A stretch of 64,000 nucleotides of DNA. Origin: a bacterium (GTDB lineage Bacteria > Desulfobacterota_D > UBA1144). Each line of letters opens with the position of its first letter. Position 1 is the first letter of the stretch. The DNA is taken from the NCBI GenBank assembly GCA_018654605.1, contig JABILG010000016.1:1-64000 (forward strand), in the 5' to 3' direction. Positions 8,126-18,074 of this stretch are shown piece after piece. The position numbers and the translations under genes are program-made. The notes below the pieces were generated by a model. It ran no database searches. It saw only the letters and a list, made by a program, of their open reading frames with translations, and was not told where the DNA came from.

Positions 8126-9543
8126 GAAAAATTATAATTAGCGAAACACTCGATCAAATAAGAATTGCTGTGCTTGATAATTCAAAGCTATCTTACTTCT
8201 TTATAGACAATACAAGTGAACAAGCCTCTATTAGGGGGAATATATATAAGGCACGCAAGAACCTTTCTGCTAAGGGGATTGAGGCTTCGTTTGTAAAAAT
8301 CGACAACGAAAGAAGCGCATTTTTATCAAACTTTCACCCTTTAAAGGCTGACTTTAATACGGATAGCTCTGATTCATACAAAATACAAGATAAGAATTTC
8401 ATTTTAGTACAGTGCGTTAGTGACTATGATCCAAGAAAAGCTCCTAAGGTGTCGGATTTTGTTGCGTTACCCTCTAAATTTTGCGTAATTATTGCTAAAC
8501 CAAAATTCTTTGGAATATCTAAGAAAATTAATAGCGACGAGAAAAGATTAAGGCTAAAGTCGCTTAAAAGATTTACTACTAAGAATCTTGGAATAATACT
8601 TAGAACCTCATCTGAAAAACAAAAACTTAAAGATATAGAGCAGGATATTAGAGAGACTAAGATGAAATGGAAAGAAATTATTTCTGGCTTTAATAATCAA
8701 AGCGAACCTAGCCTCTTGCATCAAGAAAATAATATAATTGAAAATATTTATCGAGAACTGGTAACTTCCGATACTAACGAGATTCAAATCAACTCCAGGA
8801 GAATATACAATTACTTTAAAAAGCAAATCTTCAGCTCTAGACCAAAAGAAAAAAAGACTGAGGTTAAACTAATAGCAAGTAAAGAAGATTTATTTGTGCT
8901 TAATAAAATTGATAAAGAAATCTCTAGAATCTTTCACAAGAAAGTAAATCTTAAAAATGGATCTTTTTTGTTAATAGAAGAAAAAGAAGGGCTAACCGTT
9001 GTTGATGTTAACTCAGGCAGAAGCCTTAACAATAAGAAGGAAACGAATCTTAGTGTCAATCTAGCTATGGCGAAGGAAATTGGCCATCAAATAATGCTCA
9101 GAAATCTTAGTGGCCTTGTTCTGATTGATTTTATAGACCTTCAAAGTTCATCGGAAAGAAAGGCAGTGTTTAAAATTTTTAAGGGGTCCATGAAGAAAGA
9201 TAAGGCTAAACATTCAATTTTACCAATGTCGAAATTTGGAATTATTGAGATGACAAGACAAAAAATTGGCAATAGGACTTCTAGCTTAGTAAGCGAAAGT
9301 TGTAGCGTATGCTATGGTTCTGGTGCAGTAACCAGGAAGGATATTGTTTGCTATGACTTAATTAGAGAAATTATTTCCTTGAAGAAAACTAGTAAAAAAA
9401 CAAGGTTTGTAATAGAAATTAAAGAAGAATTATCTGAAACCCTGGCTGAAATTTTAGAAAAGAACAAAAGAAATGCAGCAATAAAAGGCCTTAATATATT
9501 AACTATCTCAAAAAAACTAAATGAATCTTATAAAATAATTTGA
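8122..9543 (+). CDS. rng: Ribonuclease G/E family endoribonuclease
   Basis: 473 residues beginning with TTG at 8122, overlapping the meaB stop. The N-terminal region holds an S1-like RNA-binding domain; the catalytic segments VVDVNSGRS near residue 293 and VLIDFIDL near 333 carry the two magnesium-binding aspartates, and CSVCYGSGAV near 394 is the zinc-link cysteine pair. There is no long C-terminal scaffold, so it resembles RNase G or a minimal RNase E. It acts in rRNA 5' maturation and mRNA decay in the cytoplasm. Placement between meaB and the epimerase looks like operon packing. Confidence 0.92.
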   Translation: MRKIIISETLDQIRIAVLDNSKLSYFFIDNTSEQASIRGNIYKARKNLSAKGIEASFVKIDNERSAFLSNFHPLKADFNTDSSDSYKIQDKNFILVQCVSDYDPRKAPKVSDFVALPSKFCVIIAKPKFFGISKKINSDEKRLRLKSLKRFTTKNLGIILRTSSEKQKLKDIEQDIRETKMKWKEIISGFNNQSEPSLLHQENNIIENIYRELVTSDTNEIQINSRRIYNYFKKQIFSSRPKEKKTEVKLIASKEDLFVLNKIDKEISRIFHKKVNLKNGSFLLIEEKEGLTVVDVNSGRSLNNKKETNLSVNLAMAKEIGHQIMLRNLSGLVLIDFIDLQSSSERKAVFKIFKGSMKKDKAKHSILPMSKFGIIEMTRQKIGNRTSSLVSESCSVCYGSGAVTRKDIVCYDLIREIISLKKTSKKTRFVIEIKEELSETLAEILEKNKRNAAIKGLNILTISKKLNESYKII

Positions 9544-9576
9544 TGAATTGGTTCTAATGTATTAAATTAATTAGCT

Positions 9577-9999
9577 ATGGAAATTTTTAAAGTAGGTGAC
9601 TTATACCATATTGGAATTGCAGTTCGGAATGCTTCCGATACAGCCAAGCTTTACCAGAAGAGTTTGGGTCTAATAGTTCAACATGATGAGACTGTTCCAG
9701 ATCAGGGTGTAAGAGCAATAATGCTAGTTCCCAAAGATTCTTCTTCTTCTGCTATTGAGCTACTTGAACCTATAATCGAAAATTCTTCTATTTTTAAGTT
9801 TTTAGATAAAAGAGGAGAAGGCATGCATCATATTTGCTACTTAGTGAAAGATATATATGAAGGTATAGAGTCTCTAAAGAGAGATGGCATAGAAATGATT
9901 GACCAAGCACCCAGAGAGGGATTAAACAAGACACTAGTTGCATTTGCCCATCCTAAGAGTCTTAATGGGGTGCTAATAGAATTAGCTCAGAAGATATAG
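9577..9999 (+). CDS. mce: Methylmalonyl-CoA epimerase
   Basis: 140 residues of the glyoxalase/vicinal-oxygen-chelate fold. YHIGIAVRNASDTAKLYQ near residue 14, the GEGMHHICYLV segment near 89 and the C-terminal GVLIELAQ carry the metal-binding His/His/Glu pattern expected of methylmalonyl-CoA epimerase. It interconverts the R and S epimers in propionyl-CoA/succinyl-CoA interconversion. Its context two genes after meaB fits. It is convergent with tatA with no spacer. Confidence 0.9.
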   Translation: MEIFKVGDLYHIGIAVRNASDTAKLYQKSLGLIVQHDETVPDQGVRAIMLVPKDSSSSAIELLEPIIENSSIFKFLDKRGEGMHHICYLVKDIYEGIESLKRDGIEMIDQAPREGLNKTLVAFAHPKSLNGVLIELAQKI

Positions 10000-10179
10000 T
10001 TAAAGTTTAGAGTCTTCTTCTTTATCTTCTTCAGAATCTTTGTCTTTCATCGCTCTTTTAAAACCAGAAATGCCTCTACCAATAGCAGAACCTACATCAC
10101 CCAATTTATTTGGTCCAAATATTAAAAGAACAATAACCAAAATGATTACTAATTCTCCTATACCTAATCCACCTATCAT
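10000..10179 (-). CDS. tatA: Sec-independent translocase subunit TatA
   Basis: A 59-residue protein. The N-terminal hydrophobic helix (GIGELVIILVIVLLIFGPNK), the Phe-Gly-Pro hinge, the amphipathic helix DVGSAIGRGISGFKRAM and a charged Asp/Glu/Lys tail are classic TatA. TatA forms the pore of the twin-arginine translocase for folded proteins. A strong GGAGG ribosome-binding site lies at 10184-10188, upstream of the ATG on the reverse strand. It abuts the stop of mce. tatC is not in the window. Confidence 0.93.
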   Translation of the reverse strand: MIGGLGIGELVIILVIVLLIFGPNKLGDVGSAIGRGISGFKRAMKDKDSEEDKEEDSKL

Positions 10180-10259
10180 TTATAGCCTCCAATAAGTAAA
10201 ACAATTATACCGTTAATTCCAAACCTTTTATATATTATATAATGCAATATAATTAAAAA

Positions 10260-11411
10260 ATGAATATTCTGATATACACTCATGAATTTCCCCCTTTTCA
10301 GGGTGGAATTGCTACTTCAGCTAAAATGATTGCCGATATATTAAGCCCTGAGAATGAGTTAACTGTTTGCTGCCCTGATTATGGAATAGATAATTTTACA
10401 GAGCCGGAAAATTTTCGTACACATAGAATAAGGTTTGTTGGAGGAAGAAACTTCAAGAAAGTACCTCTTGCTCAGTATATTTCTGGTTTTTTTGAAATTA
10501 AAGAAATGATTAGGACTTTCAAGCCAGATAAAATTATCTTTCTTGGTGAAGAAGCTGAACTTATCGGCGGACTATTAAACAATAAAGAGATTGACCAAAT
10601 TGTTAGGATAGCTGGCTCTGGAATTCAATCAATAATAAAGAAAAAGAGTATCTTTAAAATTATATCTAGGTTTCTACTTAAAAGACTATACAGAAACTCT
10701 AAAAATATAATTGCTGTAAGCATGAATACTAAAAAACTAATGGAATCAGAGAATGAATTCTTTTCAGATAATAAAATTAGGCTAATATATAATGGAATTG
10801 ATTCAAGTTTCGTTCAACGTGAAAAAGACTTGTCCTTAATTCCAGAAATTAAACAAAATGAAAGAACTTTTATTCTACTAACTGTTTCTAGGCTTTTGCC
10901 AAGAAAGGGGCAGGATTTTGTCATTAAAGCTTTAGCTAAAATTAATAATAAGAATATTAAATATATTTGTGTAGGAGAAGGGAGCTATAAAGAAAAGTAT
11001 AAGTCGTTAGTTAAATCATTAAGATTAGAAGATAATGTTATCTTTCCAGGTGGGATCGAAAGACGTGAAATCCACAAATACTATGACTGTGCAGATGCTT
11101 TTATATTATGCAATCGAACATGGAACTCTAAAATTGAAGGGTTACCGAACGTTGCTATCGAAAGTATGTCGAGAGGAACGCCTGTTATAGGTTCTAGAGA
11201 TAGTGGAACCCAAGAGTTAATTCAAGAGGGAGTAAATGGATACTTAGTCGATTCTGAAGATATAGATGACATAGCAAGAAAAATAGAACAAGCTTTTACA
11301 AATAAGAGCAAATTAACAAGTATGGGAGATTCAGCTAAACTTCATGTAATGAAAAACTTCAGTTTTCAAAGTATGAAATCTAATTATCTGAAATTAGTCA
11401 GAGATGAATAA
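10260..11411 (+). CDS. Glycosyltransferase family 4
   Basis: 383 residues with a GT-B fold. The N-terminus YTHEFPPFQGGIATSAKM is the donor-side glycine loop of GT4 enzymes, VSRLLPRKGQDF near residue 208 starts the second domain, and EGLPNVAIE near 300 is the E-x7-E nucleotide-sugar motif. It transfers a sugar from a nucleotide donor to an unknown acceptor, probably a surface glycan or lipid. It overlaps trpF by eight bases, and the pairing with trp genes appears incidental. Confidence 0.88.
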   Translation: MNILIYTHEFPPFQGGIATSAKMIADILSPENELTVCCPDYGIDNFTEPENFRTHRIRFVGGRNFKKVPLAQYISGFFEIKEMIRTFKPDKIIFLGEEAELIGGLLNNKEIDQIVRIAGSGIQSIIKKKSIFKIISRFLLKRLYRNSKNIIAVSMNTKKLMESENEFFSDNKIRLIYNGIDSSFVQREKDLSLIPEIKQNERTFILLTVSRLLPRKGQDFVIKALAKINNKNIKYICVGEGSYKEKYKSLVKSLRLEDNVIFPGGIERREIHKYYDCADAFILCNRTWNSKIEGLPNVAIESMSRGTPVIGSRDSGTQELIQEGVNGYLVDSEDIDDIARKIEQAFTNKSKLTSMGDSAKLHVMKNFSFQSMKSNYLKLVRDE

Positions 11412-12012
11412 AGTTAAAATTTGCGGTCTAACTAAACTAGATGATGCAATATTATGTGCAAAACTAAAAGTAGACTTTGTAGGCTTTATATTCTATAAAC
11501 CAAGTCCTAGATTTATTGAAGTAAAAAGAGCTAAAACTATATGTAATGCTCTTTCTAAGTATCCAATTAAAAAAGTTGGCGTCTTTGTCGACGAGGAGCA
11601 CTTTAGGATTAATAAAATCGCAAAAGAGTTGAGCCTTGACTATGTTCAGCTTCATGGAAATGAAAGTCCTAGCTTTACGAATAAAATTAAATGTAAAACC
11701 ATAAAGGCTTTCTCTGTTAGCTCTGTAGCTAATAATGATTACACTAAATACAATGTAGACTACCTCTTATTTGATACTTTCAATAAGGAATTACGTGGTG
11801 GTACAGGTAAAACTTTTGACTGGAAATTAATCTCAGGAGTAGTAAACAGAGAAGACATTATTCTTTCAGGTGGGCTTTCAATAGAAAATATTAATAGCGC
11901 AATAAAAGAATCTAATACTTCTTTTTTTGATATTTGCTCAGGAGTCGAGGAATCACCAGGCATAAAGGATGTTAAAAAACTTGAAACTATAGTAAGATTA
12001 ATAAAATTATGA
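11404..12012 (+). CDS. trpF: Phosphoribosylanthranilate isomerase
   Basis: 202 residues, TIM barrel starting [15 protein letters not shown] with the catalytic Cys near residue 7, and [20 protein letters not shown] near 121-140 containing the catalytic Asp and phosphate-binding region. [10 protein letters not shown] and the [14 protein letters not shown] ending are TrpF signatures. It catalyses the third step of tryptophan synthesis. Its end overlaps the trpB ATG by four bases, giving the order trpF-trpB-trpA. Confidence 0.95.
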   Translation: MNKVKICGLTKLDDAILCAKLKVDFVGFIFYKPSPRFIEVKRAKTICNALSKYPIKKVGVFVDEEHFRINKIAKELSLDYVQLHGNESPSFTNKIKCKTIKAFSVSSVANNDYTKYNVDYLLFDTFNKELRGGTGKTFDWKLISGVVNREDIILSGGLSIENINSAIKESNTSFFDICSGVEESPGIKDVKKLETIVRLIKL

Positions 12013-13220
12013 AAAAAAATTTAAAAATATTTCCAAACAAGGATGGTAGGTTTGGCGAGTATGGTGGCAAATTTGTTTCTGAGACCTTAATGCCTGCTTT
12101 AGATGAACTTGAGAAAGAATATAAGAAAATAAAAAATAATAAAAAATTCAGAGATAAAATTAATATACTTCTTAAAGATTTTGTTGGTCGTCCTACACCA
12201 TTATATCTTGCAGAAAGAACAACTAAAGATTTAAAAGGTGCTAAGATTTATTTAAAAAGAGAAGACTTGGCTCATACCGGGGCACATAAAATTAATAATA
12301 CTGTTGGCCAAGCAATACTTGCAAAGTTAATGGGGAAAAAAAGAATAATAGCAGAAACAGGAGCTGGTCAGCACGGTGTAGCGACAGCAACAGTTTGCGC
12401 ACTTCTCGGATTAGACTGTGAAGTCTATATGGGAGAACTAGATACTTATAGACAATCAATCAATGTTCAAAGAATGGAGCTATTAGGAGCAAAAGTTATA
12501 CCTGTTAAATCAGGGTCAAAGACTCTTAAAGATGCATTAAATGAGGCTTTAAGAGATTGGGTAACGAATATTGATAACACTTTCTATATAATTGGAAGTG
12601 TCGCAGGGCCGCACCCCTACCCTATGATAGTCAGAGATTTTCAATCTATAATAGGTATAGAGACTCGTAAGCAAATAATTAAAATTCAATCTAAGCTTCC
12701 TGATTTACTTGTAGCTTGCGTTGGAGGGGGGTCAAATGCTATCGGTCTGTTTTACCCTTTTTTAAATGACAAAGGAGTAAAAATGGTTGGAGTTGAAGCT
12801 GGAGGCAGTGGGATAAAAACTGGCCTACATTCAGCCAGTATATCGGCCGGCACTAAAGGAGTCCTTCATGGCAGCAAAACTTATCTTCTCCAAGATAAAT
12901 TTGGGCAAATAACTGAAACACACTCTGTGTCTGCTGGACTGGATTATCCTGGAGTAGGTCCAGAGCATTCCTTCTTGAATGATATTAAAAGAGTAGAATA
13001 CAAATCTATAAATGACATTGAAGCTGTAAAGGCATTGCAATATTTTTCAGAAAAAGAAGGGATAATACCTGCACTAGAAACAGCACATGCGCTAGCTTAT
13101 GCCATGAAAGCAGCAAAGAGAATGAATAAGAATCAGTCAGTAATTGTGAATCTATCAGGTAGGGGAGATAAGGACTTACAGTCTGTTAGAGATTTTTTAA
13201 ACAAGAGGAAGATATCTTAA
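12009..13220 (+). CDS. trpB: Tryptophan synthase beta chain
   Basis: 403 residues, a normal TrpB length. The PLP-lysine motif [10 protein letters not shown] lies near residue 95, [11 protein letters not shown] near 119 and the phosphate loop [10 protein letters not shown] near 239. TrpB condenses indole, channelled from TrpA, with serine. It is translationally coupled to trpF upstream and ends directly against the trpA ATG. Confidence 0.97.
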   Translation: MKKNLKIFPNKDGRFGEYGGKFVSETLMPALDELEKEYKKIKNNKKFRDKINILLKDFVGRPTPLYLAERTTKDLKGAKIYLKREDLAHTGAHKINNTVGQAILAKLMGKKRIIAETGAGQHGVATATVCALLGLDCEVYMGELDTYRQSINVQRMELLGAKVIPVKSGSKTLKDALNEALRDWVTNIDNTFYIIGSVAGPHPYPMIVRDFQSIIGIETRKQIIKIQSKLPDLLVACVGGGSNAIGLFYPFLNDKGVKMVGVEAGGSGIKTGLHSASISAGTKGVLHGSKTYLLQDKFGQITETHSVSAGLDYPGVGPEHSFLNDIKRVEYKSINDIEAVKALQYFSEKEGIIPALETAHALAYAMKAAKRMNKNQSVIVNLSGRGDKDLQSVRDFLNKRKIS

Positions 13221-14018
13221 ATGAGTTTAATCAAAACTGTTGAAGAATGTAATCTAAACAATAGAGCTTGTTTTGTCTCTTATGTAACGGCAGGAGATCC
13301 AGATTTAAAAAGTTCTGCAAAAATACTTGAAACTTTAGCCTTAAATGGTGTAGACATTATTGAACTTGGTATACCTTTTTCTGATCCAATTTCAGATGGT
13401 CCAACAATACAAAAGGCTACAGAACGCTCATTAAAGAAAAAAGTGAATATAGACGATTCTCTCAAATTAATTGAGAATTTTAGAATAAAATATCAAACTC
13501 CCATTATTCTCTTTGGTTATTTTAATCCCTTCCTACAATATGGCTTAAAGAAAGTTATGAAGTCCATCAAAAAAGCTGGTGGAAATGGAGTACTAATTGT
13601 CGACCTACCTCCAGAAGAGGCTGAGGAAACACAGAATGCAGTTAATGAGGCAGGAATCGATTTAGTCTACCTTCTTGCTCCTACAAGCACAGAGAAAAGG
13701 ATAAAGATGGTTGCTAAGCTTTCTAATTCATTTATATACCTGGTTTCAGTTACTGGGGTAACCGGTGTTAGAAAAAGTTTGGATATTAATATAAAAAAGT
13801 TTATTAACAAAGTTAGAAGAAGAACGAAAAAACCTGTATGTGTTGGCTTTGGTATTTCGGACCCAAAACATGTTAAAGAACTAAAAAGATTATCCAATGG
13901 GATTGTAATAGGAAGTGCTATTATTAAAATAATAGAAGATAATCTAGGAAATAAACTAAATATATGTAAAAAAATTGGAATTTTTGTCAAAAAAATAAGA
14001 AAAGCAACGCTTTATTAG
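13221..14018 (+). CDS. trpA: Tryptophan synthase alpha chain
   Basis: 265 residues. The catalytic Glu and Asp lie in IIELGIPFSDPISDGPTIQ near residues 45-64, and the phosphate-binding loop appears as GFGISDPKHV near 210. TrpA cleaves indole-3-glycerol phosphate to indole. The gene starts immediately after the trpB stop. No convincing terminator follows in the AT-rich 115-base gap before the acyl-CoA ligase, although an imperfect palindrome is centred near 14024. Confidence 0.96.
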   Translation: MSLIKTVEECNLNNRACFVSYVTAGDPDLKSSAKILETLALNGVDIIELGIPFSDPISDGPTIQKATERSLKKKVNIDDSLKLIENFRIKYQTPIILFGYFNPFLQYGLKKVMKSIKKAGGNGVLIVDLPPEEAEETQNAVNEAGIDLVYLLAPTSTEKRIKMVAKLSNSFIYLVSVTGVTGVRKSLDINIKKFINKVRRRTKKPVCVGFGISDPKHVKELKRLSNGIVIGSAIIKIIEDNLGNKLNICKKIGIFVKKIRKATLY

Positions 14019-14133
14019 GAATTCTAATCCAACTATCAATTTATCATTTTATTTATAATTTACTACATACTTTAAAGTCTTCAAAAAATATGGCAACCTT
14101 TATATTTATTTTTAATTTAAAAGGGGTGTGCTA

Positions 14134-15858
14134 ATGGAATTATTATTTAAAACTAGATCCGAGGAATTTACTGGTCCCGGCACTTTACCAAATGGGAGCT
14201 TTGATGATACCGACAAATGGCAGCCTATGACAAAATATTTAGAGGCTGGCGCGTTAAACTTTCCTGATAAAGCAATGTTTAAGATTGCAAATGGAAAAGG
14301 TGAAGTCGTGGAGACTTATACTTATAAAGAAACAAATGAAAAATCTAACCAAGTTGCAAATGGTTTAATAAAGCTTGGAGTAGGTAAAGGTGACAAAGTT
14401 GGCATGTACATGCTTAACTGTGCAGAATTTGTTTTATCAATCCTTGCAATTCATAAAACGGGTGGTATCCAGGTTCCAATCAATAAAGATGAAAAAGGTG
14501 AACGTCTTGCTTACATAATTAATTATTCTGACCAGGTTGCGCTAGTTGTAGACGACTCTGGCCTTCCACTTATCGAAGACATAGCAGACAAATTAGAAAA
14601 TCTTAAAACTATTTATGTAACGGGTGATGCCGCTAATGTGCCTAACAAAATTGGCGATATACCATGTGAGCCATTTAACAAACTATATGAAGGTTCAAAT
14701 GAAAATCCAAACGTTGATGTTGGCATAGATGACAAAGAAAGGTGTATGTTTACATCTGGAACAACTGGTATGCCCAAAGGTGTTGTTAGAGAGCATGGAG
14801 GTGTAGTTTTAACTGTAAGAGCTTATTTACAACAACAAGGAATTAGAAATGATGACGTACTAATGAGCGTACTTTCTCTCGGACATGCGAACGCACAAGC
14901 AATGTGTTTGTTCACTTCTATTGGAGCTGGTGCTACTGCTGTTTTCTTTCCAAAATTTTCTGCATCTAACTTCTTCAGGTGGGCTCATGATTGCGGAGCG
15001 ACTTGTGTAAACATGCTAGGAGCGGTTGCAGAATATTTATGGTCCGCAAAACCTAGTGAATATGACCAAAAACATAATATTAGAATCATGCTCGGTTCGC
15101 CCGCACCAAGAAATTTAATAGAATTCCAAAAAAGATTCAACTTAAGGGTAATTGACGGATATGGTTCAACAGAAATGGGAATGGTTTTATGGAAAAATCC
15201 TGAAGACCAAAGAGATAGATCAATGGGTTATCCAACTGAAGGCTTTTATGTTGAACTTAGAAACCCTGAAAATATTGAGGAGGTTGTTAGACCACATTGG
15301 GATCCCTATGTTGACGACACTCCCCCAGATTCCGCAAAAGGTATCTTGTATATTAGACCATTAGTTCCTAATACGACCCTAAATGAGTATTTTAAAGATG
15401 AAAGAAGAACTCGTGAGGCATTTGATGATGATGGGTTCTTTAATTCAGATGATGTCATGGCTTGCGGTATAGACGGTAGATATTATTTCATTGGAAGACA
15501 TACAAGACTAAGAGTTTCTGGTGAGAATGTAGATCCAATTGCTGTAGCTGATTTAGCTCTAATGCATCCTGCGGTTCAAGATGCAATTGCAGTTGGCTTA
15601 AGGCTACCTGACGTATCTGATGATGAATTAAAGCTAAATGTGATTGTAAAAGATGGAGAGAAATTTGATGAGGCCGAATTCTGCACATGGATGGCTGAAC
15701 AATGCATAGTAGCCATGGTCCCTAGATTTATTGAAGTCTTTGAAGGTGGTTATCCGATGACTGCCACTCAAAAGGTAAAAGTTGCTGAGCTTAAAGAAAT
15801 ATCAGACAAAACTTGGGATAGGGCAAAAGCTGGACTTAAGTTTAGCTCTAGAAAGTAA
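14134..15858 (+). CDS. CaiC-like acyl-CoA ligase, copy 1
   Basis: 574 residues of the AMP-binding adenylate-forming family. The P-loop FTSGTTGMPKGVVREHGG lies near residue 205, DGYGSTEMGM near 340 and the hinge RLRVSGENVDP near 455; the C-terminal catalytic lysine is probably in TATQKVKV. The family activates carboxylic acids to acyl-CoA with ATP; closest motif resemblance is to crotonobetaine/carnitine-CoA ligases, but the substrate cannot be read from sequence. I chose ATG 14134 over GTG 14128 because AGGGG sits at 14122-14126 and the start then aligns with the downstream paralogue (MEL...). Confidence 0.85.
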   Translation: MELLFKTRSEEFTGPGTLPNGSFDDTDKWQPMTKYLEAGALNFPDKAMFKIANGKGEVVETYTYKETNEKSNQVANGLIKLGVGKGDKVGMYMLNCAEFVLSILAIHKTGGIQVPINKDEKGERLAYIINYSDQVALVVDDSGLPLIEDIADKLENLKTIYVTGDAANVPNKIGDIPCEPFNKLYEGSNENPNVDVGIDDKERCMFTSGTTGMPKGVVREHGGVVLTVRAYLQQQGIRNDDVLMSVLSLGHANAQAMCLFTSIGAGATAVFFPKFSASNFFRWAHDCGATCVNMLGAVAEYLWSAKPSEYDQKHNIRIMLGSPAPRNLIEFQKRFNLRVIDGYGSTEMGMVLWKNPEDQRDRSMGYPTEGFYVELRNPENIEEVVRPHWDPYVDDTPPDSAKGILYIRPLVPNTTLNEYFKDERRTREAFDDDGFFNSDDVMACGIDGRYYFIGRHTRLRVSGENVDPIAVADLALMHPAVQDAIAVGLRLPDVSDDELKLNVIVKDGEKFDEAEFCTWMAEQCIVAMVPRFIEVFEGGYPMTATQKVKVAELKEISDKTWDRAKAGLKFSSRK

Positions 15859-15864
15859 GCTTGA

Positions 15865-17589
15865 ATGGAACTTTGCTTTAAACCCGTAAAAAAAGAATAC
15901 TTGGGAGTGGGAACACTCCCAAATGGTCCCTTTGACATTGTAAACGAATGGAAACCTTTAACAAAATATCTTGAATCTGGTGCTCAGAAATATCCAGACA
16001 AACTCATGTTTAAGATTGGAAATTCTGATGGAAAGATAATCGAAGAATATTCGTATCTAGAAACAAACCAAAAGTCCAATCAAGTAGCAAACGGACTTAT
16101 TGATTTTGGAATTAAAAAAGGCGACAAGGTTGGCATGTATATGCTAAATTCTGCCGAATTTGTTTTTTCAATCCTTGGTACTCATAAAACTGGTGGTGTC
16201 CAGGTTCCCATAAATAAAGATGAAAAGGGAGAAAGATTAGCATATGTAATTAATTACTCTGAGATGAGTGTATTAGTTGTAGATATCAGTGGACTGCCTC
16301 TAATTAAAGAAATCTCAGATAAATTAGAAAATTTAAAAGTTATATATATTGCTGGAAACTCAAGTGATATCCCTGAAAATCTTAATGGAATAGAAGTTAG
16401 GTCTTTTGATGAGCTTTATAATTTTTCTGATGAAAATCCAAATATAGCTATCGGCATAAAAGACCAAGAAAGATGCATGTTTACCTCAGGAACTACCGGT
16501 ATGCCTAAAGGAGTTGTTCGTGAGCATGGCGGAGTTGTGATGACAGTAAGAAGCTATCTTCAATACCAAGGTATAAGATCAGAAGATACATTAATGAGCG
16601 TACTTTCTCTTGGGCACGCAAACGCGCAAGCTATGTGCCTTTTTGCTTCTATTGGTTCTGGTGCAACAGCTGTTTTCTTTCCTAAGTTTTCTGCTTCAAA
16701 TTTCTTCAAATGGGCTCATGATTGTGGCGCAACTGTTACAAATTTTCTAGGTGCAGTCTCTGAATACTTATGGTCATCTAAAGAAAGTGAATTCGATAAA
16801 AAGCATTCAATAAGAACTGTCCTTGCAGGCCCAGCACCCAAAAATGTCCTGGCTTTTGAGAAAAGATTTAATCTTAAAATTGTGGAAGGGTATGGATCAA
16901 CTGAAATGGGGATGCCACTATGGAAGAGTCCCGAAGATCAAAGAGTTGGGTCTTGTGGGTATCCTGTTGAAGGCTATTATTTAGAAATTAGAGATCCAGA
17001 AAATATATCTAAGGTTATAAAGCCTACCTGGGATCCAACCATAGAGAAGACGCCCCCAGATTCTGCAAAGGGCTTGCTCTTTATTAAACCTCACATTCCA
17101 AATACAACATTAAATGAATATTTTAAAGACAAAAGAAGAACTCTTGAGGCTTTTGATGATGATGGATTCTTCAATTCAGATGATATTTTTGCAGCTGGTA
17201 CTGACGGAAGATTCTATTTCATGGGACGATACTCCCGACTTAGAGTCTCTGGAGAAAACGTTGATCCAACCGCTGTAGCTGACTTAGCTTTAGAGTATCC
17301 TTCAATACAGGACGCAATAGCTGTAGGAGTAAGGCTTCCTGAAATTTCTGATGACGAATTAAAGCTAAATATTATTGTTAAAAATGGTGAAAAATTTGAT
17401 GAAATCGAATTCTGTAAATGGATGGCTGAAAAAGCAATAATTGCAATGGTTCCAAGGTTTATTGAAATTTTCGATGGAGGCTTTCCTGTTACAGCCACCC
17501 AAAAAGTTAAGGTTGCCCAGCTAAAAGAAATTACAACAAAAACATGGGATAGAGCTAAAGCTGGGTTAAAATTCAGCGCTAGAAAATAA
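15865..17589 (+). CDS. CaiC-like acyl-CoA ligase, copy 2
   Basis: 574 residues, the same length as the preceding gene and collinear with it throughout, clearly a tandem duplicate that has diverged. It keeps FTSGTTGMPKGVVREHGG, EGYGSTEMGM, RVSGENVDP and TATQKVKV, so it is likely active. Differences cluster in the N-terminal third and in the putative acyl pocket (for example NFLGAVSEYLWS in place of NMLGAVAEYLWS). It starts six bases after copy 1 with only a weak ribosome-binding site, so translation may be coupled. Retention of both copies suggests different substrates. Confidence 0.85.
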   Translation: MELCFKPVKKEYLGVGTLPNGPFDIVNEWKPLTKYLESGAQKYPDKLMFKIGNSDGKIIEEYSYLETNQKSNQVANGLIDFGIKKGDKVGMYMLNSAEFVFSILGTHKTGGVQVPINKDEKGERLAYVINYSEMSVLVVDISGLPLIKEISDKLENLKVIYIAGNSSDIPENLNGIEVRSFDELYNFSDENPNIAIGIKDQERCMFTSGTTGMPKGVVREHGGVVMTVRSYLQYQGIRSEDTLMSVLSLGHANAQAMCLFASIGSGATAVFFPKFSASNFFKWAHDCGATVTNFLGAVSEYLWSSKESEFDKKHSIRTVLAGPAPKNVLAFEKRFNLKIVEGYGSTEMGMPLWKSPEDQRVGSCGYPVEGYYLEIRDPENISKVIKPTWDPTIEKTPPDSAKGLLFIKPHIPNTTLNEYFKDKRRTLEAFDDDGFFNSDDIFAAGTDGRFYFMGRYSRLRVSGENVDPTAVADLALEYPSIQDAIAVGVRLPEISDDELKLNIIVKNGEKFDEIEFCKWMAEKAIIAMVPRFIEIFDGGFPVTATQKVKVAQLKEITTKTWDRAKAGLKFSARK

Positions 17590-17597
17590 TTCCTTAA

Positions 17598-17614
17598 TTG
17601 GCACATCTATTGCC
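17598..17614 (+). promoter_or_regulatory. Sigma-54 (-24/-12) promoter upstream of glnB
   Basis: The sequence TTGGCAC-ATCTA-TTGCC has the invariant GG (17600-17601) and GC (17612-17613) separated by exactly ten bases, with TGGCAC and TTGC blocks matching the RpoN consensus. Predicted transcription start is about 17625, about 87 bases before glnB. Sigma-54 control of glnB/glnA under nitrogen limitation is well known in proteobacteria; here it is predicted from the site only. Confidence 0.7.
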
Positions 17615-17636
17615 ACCAAATAATTGAGAATGTTAG

Positions 17637-18050
<414 letters not shown>

Positions 18051-18074
18051 ATTTTTTAAAAATTGGAGGAATAA

